In this document: positions 26,619 through 36,195 of the stretch, piece by piece
How positions within the stretch are numbered: position 1 is the first letter of the stretch
Layout: each line of letters opens with the position of its first letter
Origin: Neisseria subflava
Lineage (GTDB): Bacteria; Pseudomonadota; Gammaproteobacteria; Burkholderiales; Neisseriaceae
DNA: 64,000 bases
Direction of reading: 5' to 3'
NCBI RefSeq assembly: GCF_024205705.1
Contig: NZ_CP073115.1
Span: 1,612,001 to 1,676,000 of the forward strand
Translations under genes and position numbers: made by a program
Notes under the pieces: model-generated
Seen by the model: the letters and a program-made list of their open reading frames with translations, nothing else
What the model was told of the DNA's origin: nothing
Databases searched by the model: none

Positions 26619-27950
26619 ATGCTGTTTAACCACACACCGGACGAGCTGTTGCGCTTGTGCGGACACACGCTGGATTTGGCCAAACAATCCGGCGCCACCG
26701 CGGCCGAAGCCGATTTCAGCGAGTCGCTCGGTCAAAGCGTCAGCGTGCGCCTGGGCGAAATCGAACAAATCGAGTTCCAACAAGATAAATCTTTAGACAT
26801 TACGGTCTATGTCGGCCAACGCAAAGGCCGCGCCAGCACTGCCGACTTTTCCGAACGCGCCCTGCAAGATACGGTCAAAGCCGCCATCGATATTGCACGC
26901 TATACCGCCGAAGACGATTGCGCCGGCCTTGCCGATGCTGCCTTGATGGCAACCCATATCGGCGACCTCGACCGCTACCACGAATGGGATTTGAGTACCG
27001 AATCCGCCATTGATTTGGCCAAGCAATGCGAACAGGCCGCACTGTCAACGGACAACCGCATTGAAAATTCCGAAGGCGCATCGGTTCATACCGGCCATTA
27101 CCAATATGTTTACGGCAACACCCACGGCTTTGCCGCACACCAGCAAAGCACGCATCACAGCATTTCTTGCAGCGTGGTCGCCAGCGACGAGCATGGCATG
27201 CAGCGCGACTATTGGTACGATTCCTCCTGCCGTCACGAAGACATGGACACGCCCGAACTCATCGGCCAAACCGCAGCCGAACGGACTTTACGCCGTCTGA
27301 ACAGCCGCAGCGTTCCGACCGGCAGCTATCCCGTACTGTTCGACACCACTGTCGCCGTCGGCTTAATCGGCCACCTTATCGGCGCACTCAGCGGCGGTGC
27401 GCTCTACCGTCAAAGCAGCTTCCTGATTGACAGCATCGGCAAACAGGTACTGCCCGAGTTTCTCAGCCTGCGCGAAGAACCGCATATCCTGCGCTCGTTC
27501 CGCAGCACTTATTTCGATGCCGAAGGCGTCGCCACGCAGCCGCGTTTTGTGGTGAAAGACGGCATAGTCGAAGGCTATTTCCTCAGCAGTTACAGCGCGA
27601 AAAAACTCGGTATGCAGACAACGGGCAACGCCGGCGGCGCACACAATCTGTATCTGAACCACACCCATGCCACGCAGGCCGACCTGTTGAAAGAAATGGG
27701 GACAGGTTTGCTGGTTACCGAATTGATGGGACAAGGCGTCAACACCATTACCGGCGACTACTCGCGCGGCGCGGCCGGATTTTGGGTGGAAAACGGCGTC
27801 ATTGCCTATCCGGTTCAGGAAATCACCATTGCCGGTCGTTTGCAGGATATGTACCGCGACATCACCGGCGTGGCAGACGACGCATTACGCCGTTCGTCCA
27901 ACCAAATCGGCTCCATCTTGGTTTCTAAAATGACGGTTGCCGGCAACTGA
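26619..27950 (+). CDS. pmbA: Metalloprotease subunit PmbA (TldE)
   Basis: 443 residues of the TldD/PmbA family. Visible segments are QSVSVRLGEIEQIEFQQDK and SLDITVYVGQRKGRAST in the N-terminal domain, and SGGALYRQSSFLIDSIGKQV, SAKKLGMQTTGNAGG and GYFLSSY in the C-terminal half, ending FWVENGVIAYPVQEITIAG. PmbA partners with TldD, which carries the zinc site, to degrade small peptides and process microcins and CcdA. tldD is not in the window. The gene is divergent from darP. Confidence 0.96.
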   Translation: MLFNHTPDELLRLCGHTLDLAKQSGATAAEADFSESLGQSVSVRLGEIEQIEFQQDKSLDITVYVGQRKGRASTADFSERALQDTVKAAIDIARYTAEDDCAGLADAALMATHIGDLDRYHEWDLSTESAIDLAKQCEQAALSTDNRIENSEGASVHTGHYQYVYGNTHGFAAHQQSTHHSISCSVVASDEHGMQRDYWYDSSCRHEDMDTPELIGQTAAERTLRRLNSRSVPTGSYPVLFDTTVAVGLIGHLIGALSGGALYRQSSFLIDSIGKQVLPEFLSLREEPHILRSFRSTYFDAEGVATQPRFVVKDGIVEGYFLSSYSAKKLGMQTTGNAGGAHNLYLNHTHATQADLLKEMGTGLLVTELMGQGVNTITGDYSRGAAGFWVENGVIAYPVQEITIAGRLQDMYRDITGVADDALRRSSNQIGSILVSKMTVAGN

Positions 27951-27966
27951 TTGAACTAAATAGACA

Positions 27967-28006
27967 AAAGGCCGTCTGAAAGATATCTTTTCTTTTCAGA
28001 CGGCCT
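27967..28006 (+). terminator. DUS hairpin terminator after pmbA
   Basis: Inverted DUS pair whose arms extend into AGATATCTTT, following the pmbA stop by about 17 bases. Confidence 0.7.
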
Positions 28007-28037
28007 CGCCGTTATCTACCTCCATAAAAAACACATC

Positions 28038-29207
28038 ATGCATATTGTTGTCATCCCCTCTTGGTACCCCTCTTCCGAAACCGACGTGGACGGAATCTTT
28101 TTCCGCCTCCAAGCCCAAGCCCTGCAACGCGAAGGCATGAAAATCGGCATGGTCGTTCCCATGTTCCGCTACTTGAGAAGCCAGCCGAAAACCATCTTCT
28201 CGCGCTTCTACGGCCTGCGCCGCCATCAGCAAGGCGGACTCAACACTTACGCCTACGACAGCATGTATTTCTTCCCGCGCTGTCCGGTTGTCGATATCGA
28301 CCGCATCCGCTGGGTCAACGCAGGCATGAAAGCTTTTGAAGCCTATATCGCCGACAACGGCAAACCCGACGTAATTCACGCCCATTGCGTCAACTACGCC
28401 GCCATTTTGGCCTGCGCCATCTTCAAAAAATACGGCATTCCCTATGTGATTACCGAACACAGCAGCGCCATTTCACGCGGCCTTGTCCGCAAAAACCAAT
28501 GGCCGTCCATGCACGAAGCCGTGCGTCACAGCGCGGCACGGTTCGCCGTCAGCCGTGATTTCTGCCGCATTCTCGAAAAAACCTACGCCGGTACAGACTG
28601 GCAATACCTGCCCAATATGCTGGGCGGCAATTTTGAACAGGATTTCGAGTTCCCCGAAAAAAACCATCAAGACTTCACCTTCTGCAGCGTCTCCCACCTG
28701 CGCCACCTCAAAGGCCACGACCTGCTCCTGCCTGCTTTTGCCGAAGCTCTCAAAACCTATCCGCAACTCAAACTCAAAATCGGCGGCGGCGGCGCAGAAG
28801 AAGGCCGTCTGAAACAACTGGCAAGCGACTTGGGTATCAACCACGCCGTTACCTTTACCGGCGCATTGACCACCGACCAAACCTTAGACCTCATGCGCCA
28901 CAGCAACGCATTCGTCCTCGCCAGCCGTACCGAGACCTTCGGCGTCGTCTATATCGAAGCACTGTCGCAAGGTTTACCCGTTATCGCAACACGCTGCGGT
29001 GGCCCCGAATCCATCGTTACTTCCGACAACGGCCTACTGGTGCCAATCGAAAACATACCGGAACTGACCAAAGCATTGCTCACCCTCTACGAAAACCATG
29101 CCAACTACGATCCCGTCCGTTTGCGCCAAGATTGCCTGCAACAATTCGGCAGCCGTGCCATTGCGCAACACCTGATCGACACCTTCCAAAAAGTGCTTAA
29201 TAAGTAG
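28038..29207 (+). CDS. GT4-family glycosyltransferase
   Basis: 389 residues with a GT-B fold. The N-terminal acceptor half starts MHIVVIPSWYPSSETDVDGIF; DVIHAHCVNYAA is near residue 115. The C-terminal nucleotide-sugar half has LRHLKGHDLLLPAF near residue 228, and RTETFGVVYIEALSQGLPVIA near residue 298 with the EX7E-type glutamates. It transfers a sugar onto lipid-, glycan- or capsule-type acceptors; the precise acceptor is unknown and no sugar-synthesis genes adjoin. A DUS lies in frame (EGRLKQL near residue 255). It follows pmbA by 87 bases but a DUS hairpin separates them. Confidence 0.88.
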   Translation: MHIVVIPSWYPSSETDVDGIFFRLQAQALQREGMKIGMVVPMFRYLRSQPKTIFSRFYGLRRHQQGGLNTYAYDSMYFFPRCPVVDIDRIRWVNAGMKAFEAYIADNGKPDVIHAHCVNYAAILACAIFKKYGIPYVITEHSSAISRGLVRKNQWPSMHEAVRHSAARFAVSRDFCRILEKTYAGTDWQYLPNMLGGNFEQDFEFPEKNHQDFTFCSVSHLRHLKGHDLLLPAFAEALKTYPQLKLKIGGGGAEEGRLKQLASDLGINHAVTFTGALTTDQTLDLMRHSNAFVLASRTETFGVVYIEALSQGLPVIATRCGGPESIVTSDNGLLVPIENIPELTKALLTLYENHANYDPVRLRQDCLQQFGSRAIAQHLIDTFQKVLNK

Positions 29208-29220
29208 GCATAAACCATAC

Positions 29221-29247
29221 AGGCCGTCTGAAATCCTTCAGACGGCC
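29221..29247 (+). terminator. DUS hairpin terminator after the glycosyltransferase
   Basis: Two DUS copies in inverted orientation with a four-base loop, 13 bases after the stop. Confidence 0.8.
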
Positions 29248-29361
29248 CGTCTTCTTCCAACAAGACAAATCTAGTGTAAAATTAAGACAATAACTAAACT
29301 TTTTGATTTAAAATCAGTCCAAGGAAAAACTGTTACCTATAATAATATCCCCACATACATT

Positions 29362-29870
29362 ATGCGCTATTACGGAACGATTACTCGCTGGAACAGCAAG
29401 CGCGGCTTCGGCGCCGCTACCATAGAAGACACAGGCCAAGAAATCTTTCTTGCCCTTGCCGCCTTCACCACCCTTACCCGCCTACCGGCCGAAGGGCAAC
29501 ACATCTCCTTCAACATCACAGAAGGCCGGCGCGGCCGCAAAGAAGCCGAAAACGTCTGCTTCGCCCTCGATTGCGCCGACTGCTTCGATGTCCTCGTCCC
29601 TCCCCCGAAAAACCCCTCGCCGGCAAACAGGCCATCGTCGGCCTGATCGCCGTTATCTTCGTCTGCAGCATTTTCGCCGCCTTGTGGTACGGCCTCCACT
29701 TTTCCGACAACACACCGGAAGAGCCTGTCGTCAAAAAACAAGAAACCATGGTTCACGAAGTAGCCGCCAAAATCGAAGCCGAACGCAAAGCATGGCGCGA
29801 TGCCGTCAATGGCAGCAACCAACGCTCGGGGCAGCCTCAACGCGCCAAAGATAATACATCAAAACAATAA
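29362..29870 (+). pseudogene. Cold-shock-domain protein with a C-terminal membrane helix, split by a frameshift
   Basis: The first frame (29362-29646) encodes an OB-fold cold-shock-like domain: MRYYGTITRWNSKRGFGAAT with an RNP1-like motif, QEIFLALAAF and GQHISFNITEGRRGRKEAENV. The second frame continues with PEKPLAGKQAIVGLIAV, a membrane helix (GLIAVIFVCSIFAALWYGL) and a charged tail (KIEAERKAWRDAVNGS). One added base in the C5 run at 29602-29606 joins both into about 169 residues. Without it the product is a 94-residue soluble domain. Fused CSD-membrane proteins of the DUF1294 type are known; here only one helix is seen. A sequencing error, a real mutation or -1 frameshifting are all possible; the first is favoured because three other genes show the same defect. 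Confidence 0.7.
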
Positions 29871-29886
29871 CGCTTTATCCAATACA

Positions 29887-29953
29887 AAAAGGCCGTCTGA
29901 AAAATGGGAAGATGAAATGATAGATTTCTTCCTCATTCTTTCAGACGGCCTTT
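29887..29953. terminator. Bidirectional long DUS hairpin between the CSD gene and smc
   Basis: DUS copies at both ends, with the interior forming an imperfect extension of the stem (GGAAGATGAAA opposite TTTCTTCCTC), between convergent genes. Confidence 0.75.
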
Positions 29954-29968
29954 GCCTTCATTCTTACC

Positions 29969-32900
29969 TCAATTCGGCTCAGCCATTTCTAACGCCTGTT
30001 TAATGTCCACGGCGACGACGCGCGATACGCCTTTTTCCTGCATGGTTACGCCGACGAGCTGCTCTGCCATTTCCATGGTCAGGCGGTTGTGGGAGATGTA
30101 GAGGAACTGGGTTTGCGCCGACATTTCTTTGACCAGGTTGCAGAAGCGCGAGGTGTTGGCGTCGTCCAGCGGGGCGTCGACTTCGTCCAGAAGGCAGAAG
30201 GGGGCGGGGTTGAGGCTGAACAGGGCGAACACGAGGCTCATGGCGGTGAGGGCTTTTTCGCCGCCGGAGAGGAGGTGGATGGTGCTGTTTTTCTTGCCGG
30301 GCGGGCGCGCCATGATGGACACGCCGGCAGTCAGGAGGTCGTCGCCTATCATTTTGAGGGTGGCTTCGCCACCGCCGAACAGGGTCGGGAAGAAGGTTTG
30401 GACTTTGCTGTTGACGGCGTCGAAGGTCTCTTTGAAACGCTCTTTGGTTTTGTCGTCGATTTGGGCGATGGCTTCTTCCAAAAGGGTGATGGCGGCCTGC
30501 ACGTCTTCGCTTTGGCTGCGGTAGTAGCCGTCGCGTTCGCGCGCTTCTTCGAGTTCTTGCAGGGCGGCGAGGTTGACGGCGCCGAGTGCTTCGATTTGTT
30601 GCGAAAGGCTGCCGATGCTGCTGTTCAATACTTTCGGCGATTCTTTCGCCAACGCTTCGAGCGTGTCCAAATCGGCGGCGCGTTCGGTCAGGTTTTGATG
30701 GTAGCGTTTGGCGTTAATCAGGGCTTCCTGTTGTTGCAACAGGGCGGTTTGGGTGGCGGCCTGAAGCTGCGGCAGCTTGGTTTGCAGGGTTTGTACGCGG
30801 GCGTATTGCTCCCTGCCCTGCTCCTGAATCTGAGCGAGTTTTTCCTGCACGGCGATGTATTCTTCGTCCAGCGTGTGCACGGCTTCGGTCAGCTCGTCGA
30901 GCTTGATGTGCTGCTCGTCGTTTTGGAACTCGGTTTCATAGGCGAGGGCAAGCTCTTGCTGGCGTTCCTGCCAGTCCAGGGTTTGCTGTTCGAGCCGGGC
31001 GATTTGCTGCTGGTAGTTTTGTTTTTGCTGGTTGAGTTTGTGGACGGCGACTTCGGCCAGCCCGTATTGGCGGTTGGCTTCCAACAGGGCAAGCTGCGCC
31101 TGTTTCAGACGGCCTTGCTGCTCTTGGCGGCTGTGCGCGGTGGTTTGCTGCTGGTGTTCGAGTTCGGCGGCGGCTTCCTTCAAAGTAGCGATGTCGTCTG
31201 AAAGCCCGTCGGACGTGTGTTGTAATACGGTCTGTTCTTCCGCCAACTGCGCCAGTTCGCGAGCGATGTGTTCGCGGCGTATTTGCCCTTGGTTGGTGCG
31301 CGCCAGAAGCTCGGCGGCGCGTTGCTGCGCTTGGCTGTATTGGCGCGTGTGCTGCTGTTGCTGCTGTATCAGGTTTTTGTGCTGCACTTCGGACGAGCGC
31401 ACGGCAGCCTCCGCCTGTTTGAACGCGGCTTCGGCGGCGGAGAGTTCGGGGGCGAGGTTTTCCAGTTCGGACGCAATGCCGTCGAGACGCGCTTTTTGGG
31501 CAATCAGGCTTTCCTGCGCGGGTTTGGCATAGAGCAGGACGCTGACTTTATCGACCTGATGGCCTTCGGGCGTGAGCCAGATTTGGTGTGCGCCCAAATC
31601 GCTTTGATGCGCGAGGGCATAATTCAAATCGGGCGCGCACAATACGCCGTCGAGCCAGTGGTGCAATGCCGTCTGAAACGGCGGCTGCGCTTGGATTTGG
31701 TTCAGCAATGCCTGTACGGGCAGGGATTTCTTGATACCGCCGGAGAGGTCGTCTGAAAGCCATGCCGCCTGCCCCTGCGGCAAAGGCGTGGGGGGAACGA
31801 AGCCATGCGGTACGGCGCGGGCGTGCAGGCGTTCGGCAAGGATGACGGACAAGGCGTGCTGCCACTCGGCGGGCGCGGTGATGTGTTGCCACAGTTGCGG
31901 CACGGTGGCGTGGTCGGTTGCCTGCCAGAAGTCGGCGGCTTCCTGCTGTTGCGACAGGATTTGCGACAACGCCTGCTGCTGCGCCTGCAAGGTAATGTGT
32001 TGCTGTTTCAGGCTTTGGAAGCGGTTTGAGGCCGTCTGAAACGCCTCGCGGGCGGCGTGTAGGGCTTCTTCGGCGGCAATAATTTGTTCTTCGTAATGCT
32101 CTTGCTGGCTTTGCAACAAGGCGGCGGCTTCCTGCGCGGCGGCGGTTTCGGCTTCGTCGGGCAGGTTCAGGGCTTGGTTTTCCTGTTTCAGACGACCTTT
32201 GCGCTCTTCGTGCTTGGCAACGGTTTGTTCGGCATGGGCAAGCTGCTGCTGCTTCAACGCCAACTCGCGACGGATGCGGTTTGCCTCGTCCTGCTGGGTT
32301 TGGAAGGCGGCATTGAGCGTGGCTTGGGCTTCTTCCAATGCGGGCAGACGCTCTTCGTGTTCGGCAACCTGCATCGCCCATTCTGCCAACTCGGTTTGCT
32401 TTTCTTCCGCCTGCAACTCGTTTTCTTCAAGCTGCACGCGGATTTGCTGCTGCTCCTGATGGATGCGCTGCATCTGCGCCTGCGCCGCCTGCTTGTCGCG
32501 TTCGATGCGTTGATGCAGGTTTTGCTGATGGCGGATTTGTTCTTCCAAACGGGCAATCTGCTCGCGCAACACGCCGCGTTTGTTGCTCAGTTCGTGCACT
32601 GCCTGCTGCTGCGCCTGTTCGGCGGCCTGCAAGGCGTGTACTTCGTCGTTTAACGCCCGAACCTGCGCGGCGGTTTCGTCCTGCTGCGCCTGCAAAGACT
32701 GATGCTGCGCGGTCGCCTTGTCGGCGGCGGCAAGCGATTGCTGCCATTGGGCGTAATCGAGCAAATCCTGTTGCTGGTTCAACTGCGTGGTCAGGGATTT
32801 GTAGCGTTCGGCGGTTTCCGCCTGTTTCTCCAGCTTTTCCACCTGACGCGCCAATTCGTTCTGCAAATCGCCCAAACGCTGCAAATGCTCGCGCGTGTCT

Positions 32901-33453
32901 TTCAGACGGCCTTCCGTCTCCTTGCGGCGTTCCTTATATTTGGATACACCCGCCGCCTCCTCGATATAGGCGCGCAACTCCTCCGGCCGCGCTTCGATGA
33001 TGCGCGAAATCATCCCCTGCTCGATAACGGCATAACCGCGCGCGCCCACGCCTGTACCCAGAAACAAATCGGTAATGTCGCGGCGGCGCACGGTCTGATT
33101 GTTGATGAAATAAGTCGATTCGCCCTGACGCGTTAGCTGCCGCTTGATGCTCACCTCGGCATACTGCCCCCACGCCCCTGCAAACTGTGGTCGCTGTTGT
33201 CAAACACCAGCTCCACCGAAGCCCTCGGCGCAGGACGGCGCGTCGCCGCACCGTTAAAAATCACATCCTGCATACTCTCGCCGCGAAGCTGCTTCGCCGA
33301 AGCCTCGCCCAACACCCAGCGCACCGCGTCAATCACATTCGACTTGCCGCAGCCGTTCGGCCCGATAACCGCAACAAGCTGCCCCGGCACATGAATCGTG
33401 GTCGGGTCGGTAAAAGATTTGAAGCCGGAGAGTTTGATGTGGGTAAGGCGCAT
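29969..33453 (-). pseudogene. smc: Chromosome partition protein SMC, split by one frameshift
   Basis: The N-terminal head (33151-33453) has LSGFKSFTDPTTIHVPGQ and the Walker A loop IGPNGCGKSNVIDAVRWVLGE, then breaks after DNSDHSLQG. The rest (29969-33154) restarts in the next frame with VSIKRQLTRQGESTYFINN and runs through the coiled coils, hinge and C-terminal head, with signature LLSGGEKALTAMSLVF and Walker B CLLDEVDAPLDDANTSRF. One added base in the run at 33175-33178 (G4 in the gene) restores a 1161-residue SMC. SMC with ScpA and ScpB (scpB at 7796) condenses and segregates the chromosome. A true null would be expected to be costly, so an assembly error is likely. Confidence 0.9.
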
Positions 33454-33540
33454 GGCAATGTTTCGAATCGGAAAAGAAGGCGTATTTTAACGGAAATACG
33501 CTTATCCGTTGAGAGAAAATCTGACAATTCAAATCAAATA

Positions 33541-33570
33541 AAAAGGCCGTCTGAAGTTTCAGACGGCCTT
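33541..33570 (-). terminator. DUS hairpin terminator after thyA
   Basis: Tight inverted DUS pair with a two-base loop, 17 bases after the thyA stop. Confidence 0.82.
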
Positions 33571-33587
33571 CTGTTTTTTAACTTGAA

Positions 33588-34382
33588 TTACACCGATACG
33601 GCTGCTTTGATATGTGGATGTGGATCGTAGCCTTCCAATTCGAAGTCTTCAAATTTGAAGGCAAACAAGTCTTTGACTTCAGGGTTGATTTTCATGGTCG
33701 GCAGTTTTCGGAAATCGCGGCTTAATTGCAGCTGGGCCTGCTCGATATGGTTGCTGTACAAATGCGCATCGCCAAACGTATGGATAAACTCACCGGCTTC
33801 CAGTCCGCACACTTGCGCCATCATCATGGTCAACAATGCATAGCTGGCGATGTTGAACGGTACGCCAAGGAAGATATCGGCGCTGCGTTGGTAAAGTTGG
33901 CAGGACAGTTTGCCGTTGGCAACGTAAAACTGAAACAGCGCGTGGCAAGGTGGTAAGGCCATTTCGTCGACCAAAGCCGGATTCCATGCCGATACAATCA
34001 GACGGCGCGAGTCGGGATTTTTTTTGATTTGTTCCAGCACATTGGCAATTTGGTCGATATGGCGGCCGTCGGGTGCAGGCCAACTGCGCCATTGGTAGCC
34101 GTAAACCGGGCCCAAATCGCCGTTTTCGTCCGCCCATTCGTCCCAAATGGAAACGTTGTTCTCTTTCAGGTATTTGATGTTGGTATCGCCTTTGAGAAAC
34201 CAAAGCAGCTCATGAATAATCGAGCGAAGATGCAATTTTTTGGTAGTCAACAACGGAAAGCCTTCACTCAAATCAAAACGCATTTGGTAACCAAACACGG
34301 AACGCGTGCCGGTGCCGGTACGGTCGGATTTGTCGATACCATTGTCGAGAACATGGCGCATAAGGTCGTGATAGGCTTTCAT
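33588..34382 (-). CDS. thyA: Thymidylate synthase
   Basis: 264 residues, the standard bacterial ThyA length. It methylates dUMP with methylene-tetrahydrofolate. Key segments are DRTGTGTRSVFGYQMRFDL near residue 20, the folate-binding region WRSWPAPDGRHIDQI, the active-site Cys in ALPPCHALFQFYV near residue 146, and FGDAHLYSNHIEQ near residue 203. ATG 34382 is chosen because AAGGAAA precedes it; the open frame continues 44 codons upstream through a single DUS at about 34437 and is not conserved. It supplies dTMP and regenerates dihydrofolate for the folate cycle. Confidence 0.97.
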   Translation of the reverse strand: MKAYHDLMRHVLDNGIDKSDRTGTGTRSVFGYQMRFDLSEGFPLLTTKKLHLRSIIHELLWFLKGDTNIKYLKENNVSIWDEWADENGDLGPVYGYQWRSWPAPDGRHIDQIANVLEQIKKNPDSRRLIVSAWNPALVDEMALPPCHALFQFYVANGKLSCQLYQRSADIFLGVPFNIASYALLTMMMAQVCGLEAGEFIHTFGDAHLYSNHIEQAQLQLSRDFRKLPTMKINPEVKDLFAFKFEDFELEGYDPHPHIKAAVSV

Positions 34383-34796
34383 GTGTTTCCTTAATGTATG
34401 TGTTGTGGGAATTTCGTGTGTATTGTACCGAATTTTCAGACGGCCTGCCTCTCTGTCTTCAATGGGGAAACCTTCCCTATATTCGCGTAGTACACTCATT
34501 AACAATGTTGACAATTCAGCGCTAATTTACACAAATTTATGAGCTGAATTAAATTTTTACAAAAAAATTTTCAACATTTTCTAGTTTAATTACTCGGCAT
34601 TTTATTTTTATTTAAACATATTTGATGAAATATTTTTATATATTTTTATTTATATTTAAAATATAATTCCATTTTTACAAATTGGTAAAAAAATAATGTC
34701 AACAATCTAGGTAAAATTTTTCTTGGCAAGTAAAATTTTTACAGCTATATTTCAAAACATAAATATTGAAATATCTCACTCAATAGGAGTAGAAAA
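34383..34796. other. Long AT-rich divergent region between thyA and gdhA
   Basis: 414 bases without a gene, among the most AT-rich stretches in the window. It contains an inverted repeat around AATTCAGC and GCTGAATT (from about 34515), a repeated TCAACA-TCTAG-type motif, and two direct copies of GTAAAATTTTT (34711-34721 and 34730-34740), the second within the gdhA promoter spacer. This looks like a regulated promoter region, with no coding potential that I can support. Confidence 0.6.
34723..34751 (+). promoter_or_regulatory. Sigma-70-type promoter of gdhA
   Basis: TTGGCA at 34723-34728, a 17-base spacer and TATATT at 34746-34751, followed by a short leader and the TAGGAG ribosome site of gdhA. 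The spacer carries one of two direct GTAAAATTTTT copies, a possible regulator site. Confidence 0.6.
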
Positions 34797-36131
34797 ATGA
34801 CTGACCTGAACACCCTGTTTACCAATCTCAAACAACGCAACCCCAACCAAGAACCCTTCCATCAAGCCGTTGAAGAAGTGTTCATGAGTTTGGATCCGTT
34901 TTTGGCGAAAAACCCGAAATACACCCAACAAAGCCTGCTTGAGCGTATTGTTGAACCGGAGCGCGTGATTATGTTCCGCGTCACTTGGATGGACGACAAA
35001 GGCCAAGTCCAAGTCAACCGCGGCTACCGCATTCAAATGAGCTCCGCCATCGGCCCTTACAAAGGCGGCTTGCGCTTCCACCCTACCGTCGATTTGGGCG
35101 TATTGAAATTCCTCGCTTTTGAACAGGTCTTCAAAAACGCACTGACCACCCTGCCTATGGGCGGAGGCAAGGGCGGTTCCGACTTTGATCCTAAAGGCAA
35201 ATCCGATGCCGAAGTAATGCGCTTCTGCCAAGCCTTTATGACCGAACTCTACCGCCACATCGGCGCCGACACCGACGTCCCTGCCGGCGACATCGGCGTA
35301 GGTGGCCGCGAAATCGGCTATCTGTTCGGCCAATACAAAAAAATCCGCAACGAATTTGCTTCAGTCCTGACCGGCAAAGGCCTCGAATGGGGCGGTAGCC
35401 TGATTCGCCCTGAAGCCACCGGCTACGGCTGCGTGTATTTTGCCCAAGCCATGTTGGAAACCCGCAACGACAGCATCGAAGGCAAACGCGTGTTAATTTC
35501 CGGCTCCGGCAACGTGGCGCAATACGCTGCCGAAAAAGCCATCCAACTGGGTGCAAAAGTATTGACCGTTTCCGACTCCAACGGCTTTGTCCTCTTCCCT
35601 GACAGCGGTATGACCGAAGCGCAACTGGCCGCTTTGATCGAGCTGAAAGAAGTACGCCGCGAACGCGTGGCCACTTACGCCAAAGAACAAGGCCTGCAAT
35701 ACTTTGAAAACCAAAAACCGTGGAACATCGCGGCCGAAGTCGCCCTGCCTTGCGCCACCCAAAACGAATTGGACGCAGACGCTGCCAAAATCCTGCTGGC
35801 AAACGGTTGCTATGTGGTTGCCGAAGGTGCGAACATGCCGTCAACTTTGGGCGCAGTCGAACAATTTATCAAAGCCGGCATCCTCTACGCTCCGGGCAAA
35901 GCCTCCAACGCCGGCGGCGTAGCGACTTCAGGTTTGGAAATGAGTCAAAACGCCATCCGCCTGTCTTGGACTCGTGAAGAAGTCGACCAACGCCTGTTCG
36001 ACATCATGCACAATATCCACGAATCCTGCCTGAAATACGGCAAAGTCGGCGACAAAGTGAACTATGTCAATGGTGCGAACATTGCCGGTTTCGTCAAAGT
36101 TGCCGATGCCATGTTGGCGCAAGGTTTCTAA
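34797..36131 (+). CDS. gdhA: NADP-specific glutamate dehydrogenase
   Basis: 444 residues of the hexameric small-type family close to E. coli GdhA. Catalytic and substrate residues lie in YKGGLRFHPTVDLGVLKF near residue 87, PMGGGKGGSDFDPKGKSD near residue 120 with the catalytic Lys, and the conserved PAGDIGVGGREIGYLFGQY. The Rossmann motif ISGSGNVAQYAAEKA is near residue 236. It makes glutamate from 2-oxoglutarate and ammonium with NADPH. The TAGGAG ribosome site fits ATG 34797. A second, unrelated-family glutamate dehydrogenase is at 46692. Confidence 0.97.
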   Translation: MTDLNTLFTNLKQRNPNQEPFHQAVEEVFMSLDPFLAKNPKYTQQSLLERIVEPERVIMFRVTWMDDKGQVQVNRGYRIQMSSAIGPYKGGLRFHPTVDLGVLKFLAFEQVFKNALTTLPMGGGKGGSDFDPKGKSDAEVMRFCQAFMTELYRHIGADTDVPAGDIGVGGREIGYLFGQYKKIRNEFASVLTGKGLEWGGSLIRPEATGYGCVYFAQAMLETRNDSIEGKRVLISGSGNVAQYAAEKAIQLGAKVLTVSDSNGFVLFPDSGMTEAQLAALIELKEVRRERVATYAKEQGLQYFENQKPWNIAAEVALPCATQNELDADAAKILLANGCYVVAEGANMPSTLGAVEQFIKAGILYAPGKASNAGGVATSGLEMSQNAIRLSWTREEVDQRLFDIMHNIHESCLKYGKVGDKVNYVNGANIAGFVKVADAMLAQGF

Positions 36132-36150
36132 ACCCCTATCCAGCCAAACC

Positions 36151-36182
36151 AAAGGCCGTCTGTTTTCAGACGGCCTTTTTCT
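36151..36182. terminator. Bidirectional DUS terminator between gdhA and recG
   Basis: Compact stem AAAGGCCGTCTG/CAGACGGCCTTT with a TTTT loop and T-rich end; convergent genes on both sides. Confidence 0.85.
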
Positions 36183-36195
36183 TTTCATGCAAATT

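Noticed and set aside
29602..29613. Programmed ribosomal frameshifting as the main explanation for the CSD gene split
   Set aside because: No canonical slippery heptamer in the right frame (AAA AAC is preceded by G) and no evident stimulatory structure. Three other genes have the same one-base lesion without such signals. Kept only as an alternative.
30089..31201. A 370-codon rightward open frame antisense to smc
   Set aside because: Low-complexity Gly/Phe/Leu text mirrored from the coiled coil of SMC.
23614..33178. Phase variation through homopolymer tracts in recJ and smc
   Set aside because: The runs are only 4-5 bases long, much shorter than the known phase-variable tracts of Neisseria, and the genes are housekeeping ones.
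34776..35333. A 185-codon leftward open frame antisense to gdhA
   Set aside because: It mirrors the codon pattern of gdhA, has no family features and no ribosome site.
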